Positions 29,239 through 41,571 of a DNA stretch of 43,856 nt are shown here, piece after piece; within the stretch, counting starts at the first letter, position 1; each line of letters begins with the position of its first letter. The notes below the pieces were generated by a model that worked only from the letters and a program-made list of their open reading frames with translations, did not search any database and was not told the origin of the DNA. This DNA is from Halieaceae bacterium (GTDB taxonomy: Bacteria > Pseudomonadota > Gammaproteobacteria > Pseudomonadales > Halieaceae): NCBI GenBank assembly GCA_008081075.1, contig VMDB01000041.1, positions 1-43,856 of the forward strand, written 5' to 3'. The position numbers and the translations under genes were made by a program.

Positions 29239-31074
29239 TCACGCGCTATGTCCTGGTGCCTTCTCTGTAGATTGAAATTGGAGGCTTGCCAGGCGTTGGT
29301 AGAGATCGCATCGAGCGATGAGTGCTTCGTGGCGGCCGCTATCAATGACCTTACCGCGATCCATCACCACGATGCGATCGGCGTTGATCACCGTGGAGAG
29401 TCGGTGAGCGATAATGATGGTCGTGCGCTCGCGCATGATGTCAGCCAACGCTTGCTGCACATGCCATTCGCTCTCTGTATCGAGCGCGCTGGTGGCTTCA
29501 TCGAGCAGTAATAGCTCGGGGTCTGCCAGTATCGCCCGTGCCAATGCAATCCGTTGGCGTTGTCCGCCCGAGAGTCTGACCCCCTGAGCTCCCAGATCGC
29601 TTTGGTAGCCTTCAGGGAGCGCCGCAATAAATTCATGCGCATGCGCCATGGTCGCCGCCCGTTCTACCGCTTCTTGATCGGGCGCAGTGACGCCATAGGC
29701 AATGTTGCTGAATATGGTGCCGGAGAAGAGCGTCGGCTGCTGCGGGACGAGCGCGATTTTGGCTCGCCAGTCTTGTAACGGAACGTCGCGTAACGGGGTA
29801 TTGCCGTAAAAGAGTGCACCCTCGCCGGGATCGTAAAAGCGTAGCATGAGCTCAAAGACGGTCGATTTGCCGGCACCCGATGGGCCCACCAGCGCGACGG
29901 ACTCGCCGGGCGTGATGCTGAGATCGAAGTGATGCAGCGCCGGTGTGTCAGGTCGGCTCGGGTAGGCAAAGGTAATATCGGCAAAGCGCAGGGCTTCCCC
30001 TAGCTCTGGCTTGGTTGTTCCGGTATCGGGGATATTGGGCTGTTCCTGTAGCAACTCCATCAGGCGTTCTGCGGCGCCCGCCGCGCGTTGCAGATCGCCC
30101 CATACCTCTGACAACGTGGCGAAGGCGGTCCCCACCATGACCGCATAAAAAACAAAGGCGCCCAGCTCGCCACCGGTCATACGCCCCTCAATCACGTCGA
30201 CTCCGCCAGACCACATCATGCCGACCATGCCACCCATCAGCAGGAAGATGGCAAAGCCGGTGAGGAGCGCGCGCTGGAATACGCGTGCACGCGCAACCGT
30301 AAAAGCCTGTTCTACGTCGTGCCCAAACGCAGTTTTCTCCGCCGCTTCCCGATTAAAGCTCTGCACCACTTTGATCGACTGAAAAATTTCGCCGGCATGA
30401 CTGCCTACCTCGGCAATGCTTTGCTGGCTCTTGTTGGACAGGTTGCGCACGCGACGACCGAAAATAAGGATAGGCAGCAGGGTTACAGGTACCGCGATCA
30501 GTATCACCAGGCTGAGCTTGAGATTGGTAATCACCATTAGCGTCAGCGCCCCGGTCAGCGTGAGGGCATTGCGGACCGCCAAGCTGACAGAACTGCCAAT
30601 CAGAGTTTGCAGCAGCGTGGTGTCAGTAGTGAGGCGAGACATGATCTCGCCGGAATGGTTGGTCTCAAAGTAGCTCGGTTGTAGATGCACCAAATTATTG
30701 AAGACGGCGCTGCGGAGATCGGCACTCACACGTTCCCCCAGCCAGGAAACCAGATAAAAGCGGATCATTGCGCCACAGGCCATCGCCAATCCGATGACCA
30801 GCATGAGGGAGACTGCCTTATAAAGCCCAGCGGGGTCTGCCCCCGTGAACCCCTCGTCAATCAGGACCTTCACGCCGTAGCCTAGCCCAAGTTGCGCACC
30901 TGCGGTGAACACCAGTGCGACGCTGGCAGCAATGAGCCGGCCTTTGTGGGGCCATAAAAAGCCAAGCAGTTGGGTGAGAGGTGCCAGCGACTTACTGCGC
31001 GCCGGCGGACGACTGTTCGGCGTCTCTGTGTTGGGCGACTCCGTCGATGATGTGGTCTGTACGGCTTCCGTCAC
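29239..31074 (-). CDS. ABC exporter, fused permease/ATP-binding protein (MsbA-like)
   Basis: Walker A GPSGAGKST, signature RLSGGQRQRIALARAILADPELLLLDEATSALD, N-terminal TM domain. Confidence 0.92.
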   Translation of the reverse strand: MTEAVQTTSSTESPNTETPNSRPPARSKSLAPLTQLLGFLWPHKGRLIAASVALVFTAGAQLGLGYGVKVLIDEGFTGADPAGLYKAVSLMLVIGLAMACGAMIRFYLVSWLGERVSADLRSAVFNNLVHLQPSYFETNHSGEIMSRLTTDTTLLQTLIGSSVSLAVRNALTLTGALTLMVITNLKLSLVILIAVPVTLLPILIFGRRVRNLSNKSQQSIAEVGSHAGEIFQSIKVVQSFNREAAEKTAFGHDVEQAFTVARARVFQRALLTGFAIFLLMGGMVGMMWSGGVDVIEGRMTGGELGAFVFYAVMVGTAFATLSEVWGDLQRAAGAAERLMELLQEQPNIPDTGTTKPELGEALRFADITFAYPSRPDTPALHHFDLSITPGESVALVGPSGAGKSTVFELMLRFYDPGEGALFYGNTPLRDVPLQDWRAKIALVPQQPTLFSGTIFSNIAYGVTAPDQEAVERAATMAHAHEFIAALPEGYQSDLGAQGVRLSGGQRQRIALARAILADPELLLLDEATSALDTESEWHVQQALADIMRERTTIIIAHRLSTVINADRIVVMDRGKVIDSGRHEALIARCDLYQRLASLQFQSTEKAPGHSA

Positions 31075-31230
31075 GCAGTCGTTATCCGGTTGGCTGGTAA
31101 ATTAAATCGAGGGCTGGCAGCTGCAAAGGGATCCGCTGCGCCAGATCGCAGTCTACGCGGACGGGGAGCAAAAAGATCGTCTTCGCCCAACAAAAGCAAC
31201 AGGCCACCGCTCGGTCAATCCATTCGTTGC

Positions 31231-31968
31231 CTATGTGCGAGACGGTTCCAGCAGGCGACCGAAGAACACGCCGAGCTCAAATAAGAGCCACATTGGGATC
31301 GCCAGCAGCGACTGCGAAATCACGTCCGGCGGGGTGAGCAACATGCCAAACACGAAACATCCGACAATGATGTAGGGGCGTTTCTGTGACAGTGATTCGG
31401 CGGTGGTGACGCCCGTCCAAATCAGGATGACAGCCGCGATAGGCATTTCAAAGGCGATACCAAACGCCAGAAACAGCTTCAGGACAAAGTCGAGATAGCT
31501 GTTAATGTCAGTCATTACCTGAACGCTTTCTGGGCCCACGCTGGTGAAAAAGGCAAAGATCAACGGAAATACAACGAAGTAGGCGAAGAGCGCTCCGGCG
31601 TAGAACAACAAAACGCTAGAGGCGAGCAGCGGCAGGGCGATCCGCTTTTCTTTTTGATAAAGCCCCGGCGCAACAAAGCCCCATATTTGATACAGAATCA
31701 CCGGTATCGCCATAAATATAGCGAGCACTAGGCTGAGCTTAAAGGGCGTGAGAAATGGCGACGCCACGCCGGTGGCAATCATGGTGGAACCCTCGGGCAT
31801 CAGCTCTCTCAAGGGCGCCGAGACAAAGCCATAAATTTCGTTGGCGAAAGGAAATAGCACAATAAAACCAACGAGCACTGCCAATACAGCCCGCAGCAAC
31901 CGATCCCGGAGCTCGGTGAGATGCGCGACCAGCGACATGGGCGGGTCTTGGTCGGTGGGTTCACTCAT
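31231..31968 (-). CDS. tatC: Sec-independent protein translocase TatC
   Basis: [36 protein letters not shown]...[15 protein letters not shown]. Confidence 0.97.
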   Translation of the reverse strand: MSEPTDQDPPMSLVAHLTELRDRLLRAVLAVLVGFIVLFPFANEIYGFVSAPLRELMPEGSTMIATGVASPFLTPFKLSLVLAIFMAIPVILYQIWGFVAPGLYQKEKRIALPLLASSVLLFYAGALFAYFVVFPLIFAFFTSVGPESVQVMTDINSYLDFVLKLFLAFGIAFEMPIAAVILIWTGVTTAESLSQKRPYIIVGCFVFGMLLTPPDVISQSLLAIPMWLLFELGVFFGRLLEPSRT

Positions 31969-32342
31969 TGCGACGCTGAGGTCTTTTCTGGTCCATCGGC
32001 GATAGCGCCAGCCTGCTCAGCGGCAGGTTCGGGATCGCCGCCGCGGTCTGGGCGCGCTGGCGCGGCATCCAATGAATCGATAGATTCCAGTTCCGCACCC
32101 ACCGCGCGCGTGGTGGCGCGGACCTCTTGCTCCAACTGTCGCGACTCCTCGCGCAATTTTTGCATCACTTCATCGTTGTGCAATTCGCGACGCACTTCGG
32201 TACGAATTTGATCGAAACTGCGGCGAAAGCGATTGATCCAGGCCATGGTGGTGCGCACTGCGCCGGGAAGCTGCTCTGGGCCGACCACGAGTAACCCGAC
32301 GACTCCGATCAGCAGTATCTCGGCAAAGCCGATATCAAACAT
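31965..32342 (-). CDS. tatB: Sec-independent protein translocase TatB
   Basis: [31 protein letters not shown]; 4-nt overlap with tatC. Confidence 0.95.
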   Translation of the reverse strand: MFDIGFAEILLIGVVGLLVVGPEQLPGAVRTTMAWINRFRRSFDQIRTEVRRELHNDEVMQKLREESRQLEQEVRATTRAVGAELESIDSLDAAPARPDRGGDPEPAAEQAGAIADGPEKTSASQ

Positions 32343-32357
32343 GACAGGCGGTCTCGG

Positions 32358-32579
32358 TTAGCCGGCAGGTTTGTCGGAGTCCTGCTCCTTGCGTGCCGCA
32401 TTCGCGCTCTCGCTGTCGCCAGACGCATCGTCTTTGCTCATGCTGTCGCGAAAGCCCCGAATGGCGCTGCCGAGGTCACTCCCGATGTTGCGCAGGCGTG
32501 ACGTGCCAAAGAGCATCACGACAATCGCCAGAATTATGAGGAGTTGCCAGATACTGATTCCGCCAAGGCCCATTGTCAT
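32358..32579 (-). CDS. tatA: Sec-independent protein translocase TatA
   Basis: [41 protein letters not shown]. Confidence 0.95.
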   Translation of the reverse strand: MTMGLGGISIWQLLIILAIVVMLFGTSRLRNIGSDLGSAIRGFRDSMSKDDASGDSESANAARKEQDSDKPAG

Positions 32580-32590
32580 TCTCCCTGCAG

Positions 32591-32944
32591 TTAAGCGTTT
32601 TCCGAGCCAGCATTATGGCGCTTTCGCGCGGCTTTTTCTGCCAGTCCAGACAGTCCCATCCGTGAATTGAGTACATCGAGCACAGCGGCATGATCCAGAT
32701 CGAGATGAGACAACATGACCAGGCTATGGAACCAAAGGTCAGCAACCTCATTGACCAGCGCATCCTTGGCGCCGGGTTGGTTCATATCTTTCGCCGCAAG
32801 AATCACTTCTGTCGCTTCTTCGCCAACCTTCTCCAGAATCTTATTCAATCCATCGCGGTGCAGCGATGCAACGTAAGATTGCTCGGGCGATGCCAGCTTT
32901 CGCTCAGCCAACACCTGATCCAGTGCTGTCAAAATATCGTTCAT
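32591..32944 (-). CDS. hisE: Phosphoribosyl-ATP diphosphatase
   Basis: [31 protein letters not shown]...[13 protein letters not shown]. Confidence 0.96.
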   Translation of the reverse strand: MNDILTALDQVLAERKLASPEQSYVASLHRDGLNKILEKVGEEATEVILAAKDMNQPGAKDALVNEVADLWFHSLVMLSHLDLDHAAVLDVLNSRMGLSGLAEKAARKRHNAGSENA

Positions 32945-33316
32945 TTATTCCTCCGCCACCTGCTGCCATTCGCCGCCCTGCGGTGCGTAGAAGAAACAGT
33001 TTCGGCGTCCCGTATGGCAGGCGCCGCCCGTTTGATGAACTCGCAACAGCAGCGTGTCGCCGTCGCAATCGAGGCGGGCCTCTACCAGCTGCTGTGTATT
33101 GCCCGAGGTCGCTCCCTTACGCCACAGTTCGCGCCGCGAACGCGACCAGTACACGACGTCGCCACTCGTTAATGTCAGCTCCAGGGCCGCCGCATTCATC
33201 CACGCGAGCATCAGCACCTCACCGCTATCCGCGTCTTGTGTTATCACGGGCATCAGCCCTTGATCGTTCCACTTGGGCGACATGGTGCGAGGGATTTGTG
33301 TCGATGTGTTGGCCAT
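32945..33316 (-). CDS. hisI: Phosphoribosyl-AMP cyclohydrolase
   Basis: [22 protein letters not shown]...[20 protein letters not shown]...[26 protein letters not shown]. Confidence 0.96.
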   Translation of the reverse strand: MANTSTQIPRTMSPKWNDQGLMPVITQDADSGEVLMLAWMNAAALELTLTSGDVVYWSRSRRELWRKGATSGNTQQLVEARLDCDGDTLLLRVHQTGGACHTGRRNCFFYAPQGGEWQQVAEE

Positions 33317-33347
33317 GGCCCAGTATGCCAGAGGTGACGCGGAGCGG

Positions 33348-34919
33348 TTACCGGTTACGTGTCGTCAGTACCGCAAAAAAACAGCCGCCGGCGAGAACGA
33401 TAAGCCAGGCTGTTCCACCGCTGGAAAGCGCAAGGCCTGCGCCCAGCGCCAGCGCGCCTGTGAGCGTCACGGGCAGCATCCAGCTGGGCGCTGGGTTATT
33501 CTTGGGTGCCGGAGTGTGGCTCTGGCGTAATCGGTTCATCAGGAGGTCGGGTAGCAGGGGGAGTGCCTCCAAAAGCGCCGGCGCTTCCCGTTGCAGTCGC
33601 TGGGTGATGGTTGGCAACGAGTAACGATCCGCTAACCACCGTTCGAGGTAGGGTTTGGCGGTGTCCCACAAATTGAGTTCCGGATACAGCTGTCGGCCCA
33701 GACCCTCGATATTGAGCAGTGTTTTTTGCAGCAAGACCAGCTGCGGTTGCACTTGCATATCAAACTGACCGGCGGTACGAAACAGCGTCACCAACATGTG
33801 ACCAAAAGAAATCTCTGACAGGGGACGTTCGAAAACAGGCTCACACAATGTCCGCATAGCCGATTCAAACTCGGCGATCGGTGTATCTGACGGAATCCAG
33901 CCACACTCGATATGTAGCTTCGCGCAGAGCCTGTAGTCCTGTTGGAAAATAGCGAGCAAATTGCGCGCCAGATAGTAAAGATCCTGTTCATCGAGTTGGC
34001 CGACAATGGCGCAGTCCACAGCAATATATCGCGGGTTATCTGGCTGGCTGCAGTCCACAAAAATATTACCCGGGTGCATGTCGGCGTGAAAAAAACTGTC
34101 GCGAAACACCTGGGTGAAGAAAATTTCAACGCCGCGTTCAGCCAGCAATTTCAGATCGACCTGTTTCCCCTTGAGGGTGTCAATGTCGCTAACAGGCACA
34201 CCGTAAATGCGCTCGCTGACCATGACGTGCTGGCAGGTCAGAGGCCAGTGCACCTCCGGGACGTAAACCAGCTCGCCGGACTGAAAGTGCCGCTTGAGCT
34301 GTGAAGCATTCGCTGCCTCGCGCTGCAGATCGAGCTCGCCGTGAATGATGCGATCATATTCTTCAACCACTTCGACCGGGCGCAGCCGTCGACCACTGCG
34401 CGACCAACGCGCCAGCATTCTGGCGACATGTCGCAGTATTTTGAGGTCCTGATCAATAATCCGCTCGATCCCCGGGCGCAGCACTTTTACGACAACGTCG
34501 CTGCCGTCCGGCAGGCGGGCTCCATGCACCTGCGCCACAGATGCAGCCGCCAGAGGATTGGCATCGAACTCGGCAAAGCAGTCATTCAACGGTCGTCCCA
34601 ACGCGTGTTCGATCCGCTGAATTGCTTCCTTGGCGGGGAATGCCGGTACTTGATCCTGCAGTAGTGCCAGTTCGTCGGCGATATCCAGAGGCAAAAGGTC
34701 TCTGCGGGTCGATAGCAGTTGACCAAACTTGACGAAGACGGGACCCAGATCTTCCATCGCGCGGCGTAAGCGCTCGCCTCGCGGGGTGTTGGCGGGTACA
34801 GACATCACCGGGAACAACCGCAACAAAAATGACAGCCACCGGGGTCGCTGCTCGGGGGGCAAGAGCTCATCGAGCTGATAGCGCGCTGCAGTCCGGTAGA
34901 GTGCAACCAGTCGATTCAT
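33348..34919 (-). CDS. ubiB: Ubiquinone biosynthesis kinase-like protein UbiB
   Basis: [35 protein letters not shown]...[15 protein letters not shown]...[14 protein letters not shown]. Confidence 0.96.
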   Translation of the reverse strand: MNRLVALYRTAARYQLDELLPPEQRPRWLSFLLRLFPVMSVPANTPRGERLRRAMEDLGPVFVKFGQLLSTRRDLLPLDIADELALLQDQVPAFPAKEAIQRIEHALGRPLNDCFAEFDANPLAAASVAQVHGARLPDGSDVVVKVLRPGIERIIDQDLKILRHVARMLARWSRSGRRLRPVEVVEEYDRIIHGELDLQREAANASQLKRHFQSGELVYVPEVHWPLTCQHVMVSERIYGVPVSDIDTLKGKQVDLKLLAERGVEIFFTQVFRDSFFHADMHPGNIFVDCSQPDNPRYIAVDCAIVGQLDEQDLYYLARNLLAIFQQDYRLCAKLHIECGWIPSDTPIAEFESAMRTLCEPVFERPLSEISFGHMLVTLFRTAGQFDMQVQPQLVLLQKTLLNIEGLGRQLYPELNLWDTAKPYLERWLADRYSLPTITQRLQREAPALLEALPLLPDLLMNRLRQSHTPAPKNNPAPSWMLPVTLTGALALGAGLALSSGGTAWLIVLAGGCFFAVLTTRNR

Positions 34920-35563
34920 TGTTGCGCCCTTCGTGCGGCGGCTTTAGCCAGCAGCTTTTCTGCTTTGACCTGCGCTTTTTCGACCCGCATGGATAGGCTC
35001 TGCACGCCGTCAAAGAAGTGCTCCAACTCGAGTTTTGGTGGTGTTAGGCGGCCTTCTTCCAGAAGATATTCTGACAGTTGTCGCTTGAGGCTTTTTCGCG
35101 CGCCTTCACCCCACCGGAACAGGCTACGGAGTGCTTCGGCCAGCTGATGGCCGGTGACATCTCCGAGACGCTCCACCAGTGGTGCTTCCCAGTCAATATC
35201 CATCTGAGAAATCACTTGTTGCAGGCGGATGAGACTGGCACTGCTGCCTTGAAGCTCGATGCCACTATTAATCAGTGTGGCGGCGGGGTCTTCAGACGTA
35301 ATCAGGGTTGCGAAGTCCTCGAGTGACCCTCTGACAAACGTTGCGGTTTTGTCTTCGCAATGACTCAACAGCCTGACCTCCGGGCCCGGCGCCAAGGCCA
35401 GATAAAGTGTGAGCTCCAGTGACGTGATCTCGACGCCGATCAGGGTGCCATCTAGCGCCTTCAGCGCGCTGTGGGAGGTGGGTGCGAGCAAGATGGCTTG
35501 GTTGATGGCTCGCTCAGCGCCGGATAGTGCCGCCGACAGCAGTGCCGGGTCGTGCTGGGTCAC
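34916..35563 (-). CDS. ubiJ: Ubiquinone biosynthesis accessory factor UbiJ (SCP2 domain)
   Basis: Position between ubiE and ubiB, SCP2-like N-terminus, C-terminal coiled region; 4-nt overlaps on both sides. Confidence 0.9.
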   Translation of the reverse strand: MTQHDPALLSAALSGAERAINQAILLAPTSHSALKALDGTLIGVEITSLELTLYLALAPGPEVRLLSHCEDKTATFVRGSLEDFATLITSEDPAATLINSGIELQGSSASLIRLQQVISQMDIDWEAPLVERLGDVTGHQLAEALRSLFRWGEGARKSLKRQLSEYLLEEGRLTPPKLELEHFFDGVQSLSMRVEKAQVKAEKLLAKAAARRAQQ

Positions 35564-36333
35564 GCCTTGAAACCCCGGTGCACAGCGACGATGCCCCCCG
35601 TCATGTTGTGATAGCTCACGTTGGCGAAACCCGCCTCTTCCATCAATCCCAGCAGCGTTTCCTGATCGGGGTGTTTGCGAATGGACTCTGCCAGATAACG
35701 ATAACTGTCGGCGTCCTGAGCAATCAATTTGCCCATGGCCGGTAATACCTGAAAGGAGTACTGGTCATAGATTTTGGCGAGCAATGGAGAGGTTGGTTTG
35801 GAGAATTCCAGAACCAACAGCCGGCCGCCGGGACGCAGCACCCGGAGCATGGAGCGCAAGGCCATCGCTTTGTCGGTGACGTTTCGTAGCCCAAATGCAA
35901 TCGTAATGCAGTCGATGCTCCCATCTTCAAATGGCAACGACTGGGCATCGGCCTGAACAACATCAATATTGCCGGTCGCTCCTTTGTCTATCAGGCGATC
36001 ACGGCCGACTTCGAGCATGGCCGCGTTGATATCAGCCAATATGACGCGGCCATCGGGCCCAACTAATCGAGAGAATTTAGCGGCAAGATCACCGGTCCCC
36101 CCGGCAATATCAAGAATGGTCTGCCCGGCACGGGCAGCGCTTAACTCAATGGTGAAGCGTTTCCACAGCCGGTGGATGCCGCCGGACATCAGATCGTTCA
36201 TGAGATCGTAACGGCTGGCCACGGAGTCAAAGACCTCGCGAACCAGACTGGCTTTTGCAGCGCGGTCTACCCGGGTAAAGCCGAAGTCTGTGCTGTCATC
36301 CGAATGGCTGGTGTCTATTGCGTCGTCATTCAC
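35560..36333 (-). CDS. ubiE: Ubiquinone/menaquinone biosynthesis C-methyltransferase
   Basis: [54 protein letters not shown]. Confidence 0.97.
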   Translation of the reverse strand: MNDDAIDTSHSDDSTDFGFTRVDRAAKASLVREVFDSVASRYDLMNDLMSGGIHRLWKRFTIELSAARAGQTILDIAGGTGDLAAKFSRLVGPDGRVILADINAAMLEVGRDRLIDKGATGNIDVVQADAQSLPFEDGSIDCITIAFGLRNVTDKAMALRSMLRVLRPGGRLLVLEFSKPTSPLLAKIYDQYSFQVLPAMGKLIAQDADSYRYLAESIRKHPDQETLLGLMEEAGFANVSYHNMTGGIVAVHRGFKA

Positions 36334-36469
36334 CGGCGATGCTCCCTGTAGCGCCGGCGCTCAGCCAGCGAGCCGGCAAGTGTACCTGAGCACGGCCGTG
36401 GTGTTCAGAGGGGTGACATGGGTGGTTCTGGCAATTGCTCGCGCCGCTCATTGCCTCGGAGGGGTGTTT

Positions 36470-36859
36470 TCAGGGTTCGAAATGGAGAACTTGAACAGCG
36501 GCGTCTCTGGATTGCCCGGCAGCGGTGAGTTGGCGCAGATAGTTGTGCCAGTAACGATCCTGGTTCTCGGCAAGGTCACGGAGATAGGACCAGCTGTACA
36601 ACCCCGAATCGTGGCCGTCATCAAAAGCGATTTGGACGGCATAATGTCCCACCGGCTCAATGCCCTTGATGCCAACGGCTGCTTTGCCAGTTTGCAGGGT
36701 TTCCTGTCCCGGGGCGTGTCCGCGAACCTCTGCGGAGGGCGAGTAGACCCGAAGAAATTCCGCGCTGAGTTTGAAGGCGGCACCGTCATCGAAGTCCAGC
36801 TCAAGCATGCGCTGGCTCTTCGAATAGTGGAGTCGACTCACACGGTGTTGCCCTGACAC
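36470..36859 (-). CDS. DUF971 (gamma-butyrobetaine hydroxylase-like N-terminal domain) protein
   Basis: LHYSKSQRMLELDFDDGAAFKLSAEFLRVYSPSAEV...VGHYAVQIAFDDGHDSGLYSWSYLRDL. Confidence 0.9.
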   Translation of the reverse strand: MSGQHRVSRLHYSKSQRMLELDFDDGAAFKLSAEFLRVYSPSAEVRGHAPGQETLQTGKAAVGIKGIEPVGHYAVQIAFDDGHDSGLYSWSYLRDLAENQDRYWHNYLRQLTAAGQSRDAAVQVLHFEP

Positions 36860-36861
36860 AG

Positions 36862-37449
36862 TTACCGCACTTCGCCCGCAGGCTGTGGCTCGCGTTTGAG
36901 TAGTAGCGTATCCATATCTGCCTCAGCGGTCAGGGTCCGCGCCCGCGCCATTTCCGAACGACTCGCAAAGGGCCCAAGATATACCCGAAACCAGCGCCCA
37001 TTGTCTCCCTCTCCCGCTTCAATAGAGGCGTCGAGTCCGAGCAACGCCAACTCTCCTCGACGGCGATCGGCATCTGATTCCTTGCGAAAAGAGCCTACCT
37101 GCAACAAGTATTGTGCATTATCACGACGCGGGGACTGTAAATCAGCGGGTTCAATTTCAGGGTTCAGATCCAGCTCCTGATTGGGCAGCACTTCGTAAAA
37201 ATCGAAACGCGGTCCGGTTTCTATTTGAAGATTGGGGGGTGACGCAGCTATTGCGCGCGCGGGTTCCTCGGGTTGCTGTGACCAATGTGCAGCGCCCAGA
37301 CTGGCAAGGACGCCCGCAACGCAGCCCGCTGCGAAGCCCTGCAGGTGCGCCGCTGAAAGCGTAGGCGGTGCACTCGCGGCACCAGATCGGCTAGCGGCGC
37401 CGCGAGGGGATCCGGTTTTTTGTCGGGGCTTTGTTGCGCTTTTGGCCAT
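36862..37449 (-). CDS. SPOR domain-containing protein
   Basis: N-terminal TM and C-terminal SPOR repeat YLLQVGSFRKESDADRRRGELALLGLDASI...WFRVYLGPFASRSEMARAR. Confidence 0.9.
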   Translation of the reverse strand: MAKSATKPRQKTGSPRGAASRSGAASAPPTLSAAHLQGFAAGCVAGVLASLGAAHWSQQPEEPARAIAASPPNLQIETGPRFDFYEVLPNQELDLNPEIEPADLQSPRRDNAQYLLQVGSFRKESDADRRRGELALLGLDASIEAGEGDNGRWFRVYLGPFASRSEMARARTLTAEADMDTLLLKREPQPAGEVR

Positions 37450-37450
37450 A

Positions 37451-39136
37451 TCACATGGTATCCGGTGCAGAGACTCCCAACAGGTTCAGACCGTTGGCAA
37501 TGACCTGTTGGGTGGCGGCCACCAGCGCAAGCCGGGCACGCTGAATATCGGGCTCGGCGTCCAGAATGTGATGGGCGTTATAAAAAGCATGGAAGTCTGA
37601 CGCGGCCTGCCGCAGGTAGTTAGCGACGTCATGTGGCTCGAGGCGCTCTGCCGCGGTGGCAACGACCTCCGGGAATCGGCCCAGTGTGATCGCAAGTGTC
37701 AGGGCCTCCGGCTCACAGAGGCAGTCGAGGTGCTCGAGACCCGCCGCTTCTGCCCCATCCCCCAGCGCAGACTGGGCTTTACGGCGAATGCTTGCGGCCC
37801 GGGCGTGGGCATATTGAATGTAGTAAACCGGGTTTTCGTTGCTCTTTGCCAGCGCCAGATCTACATCGAAGGTGAGCTGCGACGAGGGCGCGCGGGCCAC
37901 AAGAAAATACCGGGTCGCGTCGCACCCCACCCAATCAATCAGGTCGCGCAGGGTGACATAGCTGCCCGCGCGTTTGGACAGCTTTACCTCGGTGCCATCG
38001 CGCATCACGGTGACCATTTGATGCAATACGTACTCGGGCCAACCCTTAGGAATACCGGCGTCCAAGCCCTGTAAGCCCGCGCGCACGCGAGTGATAGTAC
38101 TGTGATGATCAGCGCCTTGCTCATTGATGACGCGTTCAAAGCCCCGCTGCCACTTGTTCAGGTGGTAGGCCACGTCGGGGACAAAATAGGTGTACCCCCC
38201 CTCGCTCTTGCGCATGACACGGTCTTTGTCATCACCGAAAGAAGAGGTTCTCAACCAGAGCGCATTATCCTGCTCAAAGGTGTGGCCGGATCGAACGAGC
38301 GTTGAGACTGTCTCGTCAACGGCTCCGCTGTCATAGAGTGAGGATTCCAGGAAATAATGATCAAAGGCCACGGCGAAGGCACGGAGATCCTGATCCTGTT
38401 CCCGACGCAGACAGGCGACGGCAAAATCTCTGATCGCATCCAAATCGTTAACGTCGCCAGACGCGGTAATTTCCCGGTCGGCCGCCTGCACGGTTTCTGC
38501 AGCCATGAACGCGTTGGCGACGTCCTGAATGTAACTGCCCTGGTAGCCGTCCTCGGGCCAGTCGGTATCGTCGGGACTCTTGCCCATCGCCCGAGCCTGC
38601 ACCGACAACGCCAGATTCTGGATCTGCTGACCCGCGTCGTTGTAATAAAACTCTCGCTGCACCGCCCATCCAGTGGCGTCCAATAAGCGACCGAGGCAAT
38701 CGCCGATGGCTGCTCCGCGACCGTGGCCCACATGTAACGGCCCGGTTGGGTTAGCAGAGACAAACTCCACCTGAACTTTCCGACCTTCACCAATGTTGGT
38801 CTGTCCAAAGGTCGATCGCTCAGAAAATATCCTGCTGATGATTTCTGTGTGACGCTCTGGGTTGATAAAAAAGTTAATAAATCCCGGTCCCGCAATATCG
38901 GCGCTGGCAATCAGGGCGTTGATGGGTAGGGCGTCTATGACCTGCTGGGCGAGGTCTCGCGGCGCCAAACCTGCGCGCTTCGCCATTACCATGGCCACGT
39001 TACAGGACAGATCGCCATGAGCCGGATCTTTTGGGTGGTCAATTTGCGGTGGCGCCTCTGGCACGTCTGCCAGTGTGCCTTGCGATACCAGTTGTTCCAG
39101 CGCAGAGGAAATCAGCGCAGCCAGTTCAGCTTTCAT
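37451..39136 (-). CDS. argS: Arginyl-tRNA synthetase
   Basis: [30 protein letters not shown] (HIGH motif), [16 protein letters not shown]; 561 aa. Confidence 0.97.
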   Translation of the reverse strand: MKAELAALISSALEQLVSQGTLADVPEAPPQIDHPKDPAHGDLSCNVAMVMAKRAGLAPRDLAQQVIDALPINALIASADIAGPGFINFFINPERHTEIISRIFSERSTFGQTNIGEGRKVQVEFVSANPTGPLHVGHGRGAAIGDCLGRLLDATGWAVQREFYYNDAGQQIQNLALSVQARAMGKSPDDTDWPEDGYQGSYIQDVANAFMAAETVQAADREITASGDVNDLDAIRDFAVACLRREQDQDLRAFAVAFDHYFLESSLYDSGAVDETVSTLVRSGHTFEQDNALWLRTSSFGDDKDRVMRKSEGGYTYFVPDVAYHLNKWQRGFERVINEQGADHHSTITRVRAGLQGLDAGIPKGWPEYVLHQMVTVMRDGTEVKLSKRAGSYVTLRDLIDWVGCDATRYFLVARAPSSQLTFDVDLALAKSNENPVYYIQYAHARAASIRRKAQSALGDGAEAAGLEHLDCLCEPEALTLAITLGRFPEVVATAAERLEPHDVANYLRQAASDFHAFYNAHHILDAEPDIQRARLALVAATQQVIANGLNLLGVSAPDTM

Positions 39137-39229
39137 GGTCGTCCTGTTAGAGGTTCTCCGTGCTCGCTGAGCCCGAAGCTTGGGGCGCCTATTATTACTG
39201 ACCTGTCGCGAAGGCTCCAGCCAAGGAAG

Positions 39230-41455
39230 TCACAAGCTTTCGTAGGGATCAATATCGATTGACCAACTCAGGCCGCCCGAGTGACGAGAGGCTTCTGCTT
39301 CTGCCACCAGTGAGGCGATGAGCGCAGCCAGCGCGGGGCGCGAGGGTCCAGCCACAACCAGTTGGCTGCGGAAACGATCTTTGCGCCTTGCCATCGCGGC
39401 GGGCAAGGGGCCTATAACGCGGCAGTGCCCCGTTGGTGTCACCCTGGCTTTAATGCGCTGAAGAAATTCGAGCCCTGTCGCTCGCGTTTTGCTGTCACAC
39501 CGGATCACACCCAATGCACCGTAGGGTGGGAGCGCTGACTCGGCGCGCAGTGACAGCAAGGTTGCCAGTTGCGAATGATAGGGCGCATCGAGATTGCGAA
39601 TTAACGTGTGCTCAGGCTGCCGGGTTTGGATAAGCACTGACCCTCGTTTGCCGGCGCGGCCCGCGCGGCCACTGACTTGCGTCAAAAGCTGCAGCAGCCG
39701 CTCCTCACCGCGAAAGTCAGGACTGAAAAGCAGTGCATCGGCGTCGACGATGGCTACCAGCGTGACATGAGGAAAGTGGTGCCCTTTGCTCAGCATCTGG
39801 GTGCCCACCAGCAGCACCGGTTTTCCGGTATCGAGCTGCTCTATCAGCTTTGGCATGGCTCCTCTCGTTGCCATGGTATCGCTGTCGACGCGAATCACCG
39901 GATAATCAGCGAAGTGCTCGCTGAGAAAAGCTTCCGCCTGCTGCGTGCCGAGGCCGGTTCCCAGTAAGCGGTTGCTCTGGCATCCCGGGCACCGTGCGGG
40001 TAACGCGATCCGGTCTCCACAATGGTGACACTGAAGGCCCGGCGGCGACTTATGCAGCGTCATGCGGGCATCGCAATGATTACATTCACTACTCCAGCCG
40101 CAGTCATGGCACACCAGCGCGTGGGCAAACCCGCGACGGTTTAGAAAAAGCAGCACCTGATTACCGTCGTGTAATGTGCGTTCCACAGCATCGAGGAGTT
40201 CTCGAGATAAACCCGCCGTCAGTTCCAGACCTCGGATGTCGATCAGCCGCTGCTGTGGAAGGGCGCCCGCGCCGGCACGTTGTGTAAGGATGTGCCGCCG
40301 GTAGCGATCGCGATCAGCATTGAGCCAGCTTTCCAGACTGGGTGTGGCGCTCCCCAATATCGCCGGGCAATCTTCCAGTTGCGCTCGCTTGATAGCCACA
40401 TCTCGAGCCGAGTACCGCAGGCCATCCTGTTGTACAAAAGCGGCGTCGTGTTCCTCGTCGACAATAATGAGGCCAGGTTTATTGAGGGGAACAAAGACCG
40501 CTGATCGCGTGCCCAGAATAATAGCGGCTTTACCATTGCGGGCTGCCGCCCAAGCGCGGTCGCGCGCGGCGTCTCCAATTCCCGAGTGGAGCGCCAATAC
40601 TGGCGCATCAAATCGTGCTTCAAAGCGCGCGAGGGTCTGCGGTGTCAGGGCAATCTCGGGCAGCAGCACCAGTACCTGCCGGTCTTGTTTCAGGCAGGCC
40701 GCAATACACTGCAGGTAAACTTCAGTTTTGCCGCTGCCTGTGACGCCATAAAGCAGATGCACCGAGAACTGGCCGAGCGCGTTGGTGATCGCGTCAATTG
40801 CATCGGACTGTTCGGGATTGGCTCGCAAGTGTGGGGTTCGCTCGCGCCAACATACTGTGTTGACAACATCGCAACGGATCGCCAAATCCTTGCTGATGAG
40901 CGCGTTGGCCAGTGGGCGGCTGAATCCTTCGGTAACCAGTTGTTTGAAACTGATCGGACCCGCCGCGAGTCGCTGCACCAGCGCGGCTTGTCGCGGCGCC
41001 TGATGGGGCGCGCCTTCCGGGAGACCGCGGCCGCGCTCGTTCAACATCAGCCCGGGTTCTTCCAGTGGGTGTTCCGGCTTACCGCGACGCTCACCCGGAG
41101 AGAGCCCCAGTGGCAGGACCTCACCCAGTGGGTGTTGGTAATAGGTTGCCGTCCATATGAGCAGTTCAAAGAGTGATGGAGGGAATAACGGCTCGGTGTC
41201 GATAACCGATGTCACGCGACGCAAGCGCTTGGGATCAACATCGCTGTCTGCTCCCTGAGACACTAAAAATGCGATAACAGAACGACTGCCGAAGGGGAGT
41301 TTGATCCGAATGCCCGGCGCGGGGTTGGGGCCGCCTTCTTCCGGTGACCAATAGTCAAAGGACCGGCGGAGCGGCGTAGGTACGGCGCAGCGCCATATAA
41401 CTGGCGCGCCATGGTTGTCAGGTGCAGTTAAATTCGACATGGTGACAGCGGACAA
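39230..41455 (-). CDS. priA: Primosomal replication protein N' (helicase PriA)
   Basis: [40 protein letters not shown], zinc-binding [20 protein letters not shown]...[12 protein letters not shown]. Confidence 0.96.
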   Translation of the reverse strand: MSAVTMSNLTAPDNHGAPVIWRCAVPTPLRRSFDYWSPEEGGPNPAPGIRIKLPFGSRSVIAFLVSQGADSDVDPKRLRRVTSVIDTEPLFPPSLFELLIWTATYYQHPLGEVLPLGLSPGERRGKPEHPLEEPGLMLNERGRGLPEGAPHQAPRQAALVQRLAAGPISFKQLVTEGFSRPLANALISKDLAIRCDVVNTVCWRERTPHLRANPEQSDAIDAITNALGQFSVHLLYGVTGSGKTEVYLQCIAACLKQDRQVLVLLPEIALTPQTLARFEARFDAPVLALHSGIGDAARDRAWAAARNGKAAIILGTRSAVFVPLNKPGLIIVDEEHDAAFVQQDGLRYSARDVAIKRAQLEDCPAILGSATPSLESWLNADRDRYRRHILTQRAGAGALPQQRLIDIRGLELTAGLSRELLDAVERTLHDGNQVLLFLNRRGFAHALVCHDCGWSSECNHCDARMTLHKSPPGLQCHHCGDRIALPARCPGCQSNRLLGTGLGTQQAEAFLSEHFADYPVIRVDSDTMATRGAMPKLIEQLDTGKPVLLVGTQMLSKGHHFPHVTLVAIVDADALLFSPDFRGEERLLQLLTQVSGRAGRAGKRGSVLIQTRQPEHTLIRNLDAPYHSQLATLLSLRAESALPPYGALGVIRCDSKTRATGLEFLQRIKARVTPTGHCRVIGPLPAAMARRKDRFRSQLVVAGPSRPALAALIASLVAEAEASRHSGGLSWSIDIDPYESL

Positions 41456-41502
41456 ATCTTCGACAGCAGTGTACTAGAGCGTGGCAGTGGCTGTATTCCA
41501 TG

Positions 41503-41530
41503 TTGCTATCGGTGTCGGCTCTGGTATTAT
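41503..41530 (+). promoter_or_regulatory. Candidate sigma-70 promoter of rpmE
   Basis: TTGCTA-N16-TATTAT, about 42 bp upstream of the rpmE ATG. Confidence 0.55.
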
Positions 41531-41571
41531 CCGCCCTCTTTTTTTGGCCCCTAGCGCCGACGGAGGTTGGC

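Noticed and set aside
38251-38910. 219-aa minus-strand ORF
   Set aside because: Shifted frame inside argS, low-complexity Arg/Ser/Pro-rich translation typical of off-frame reading.
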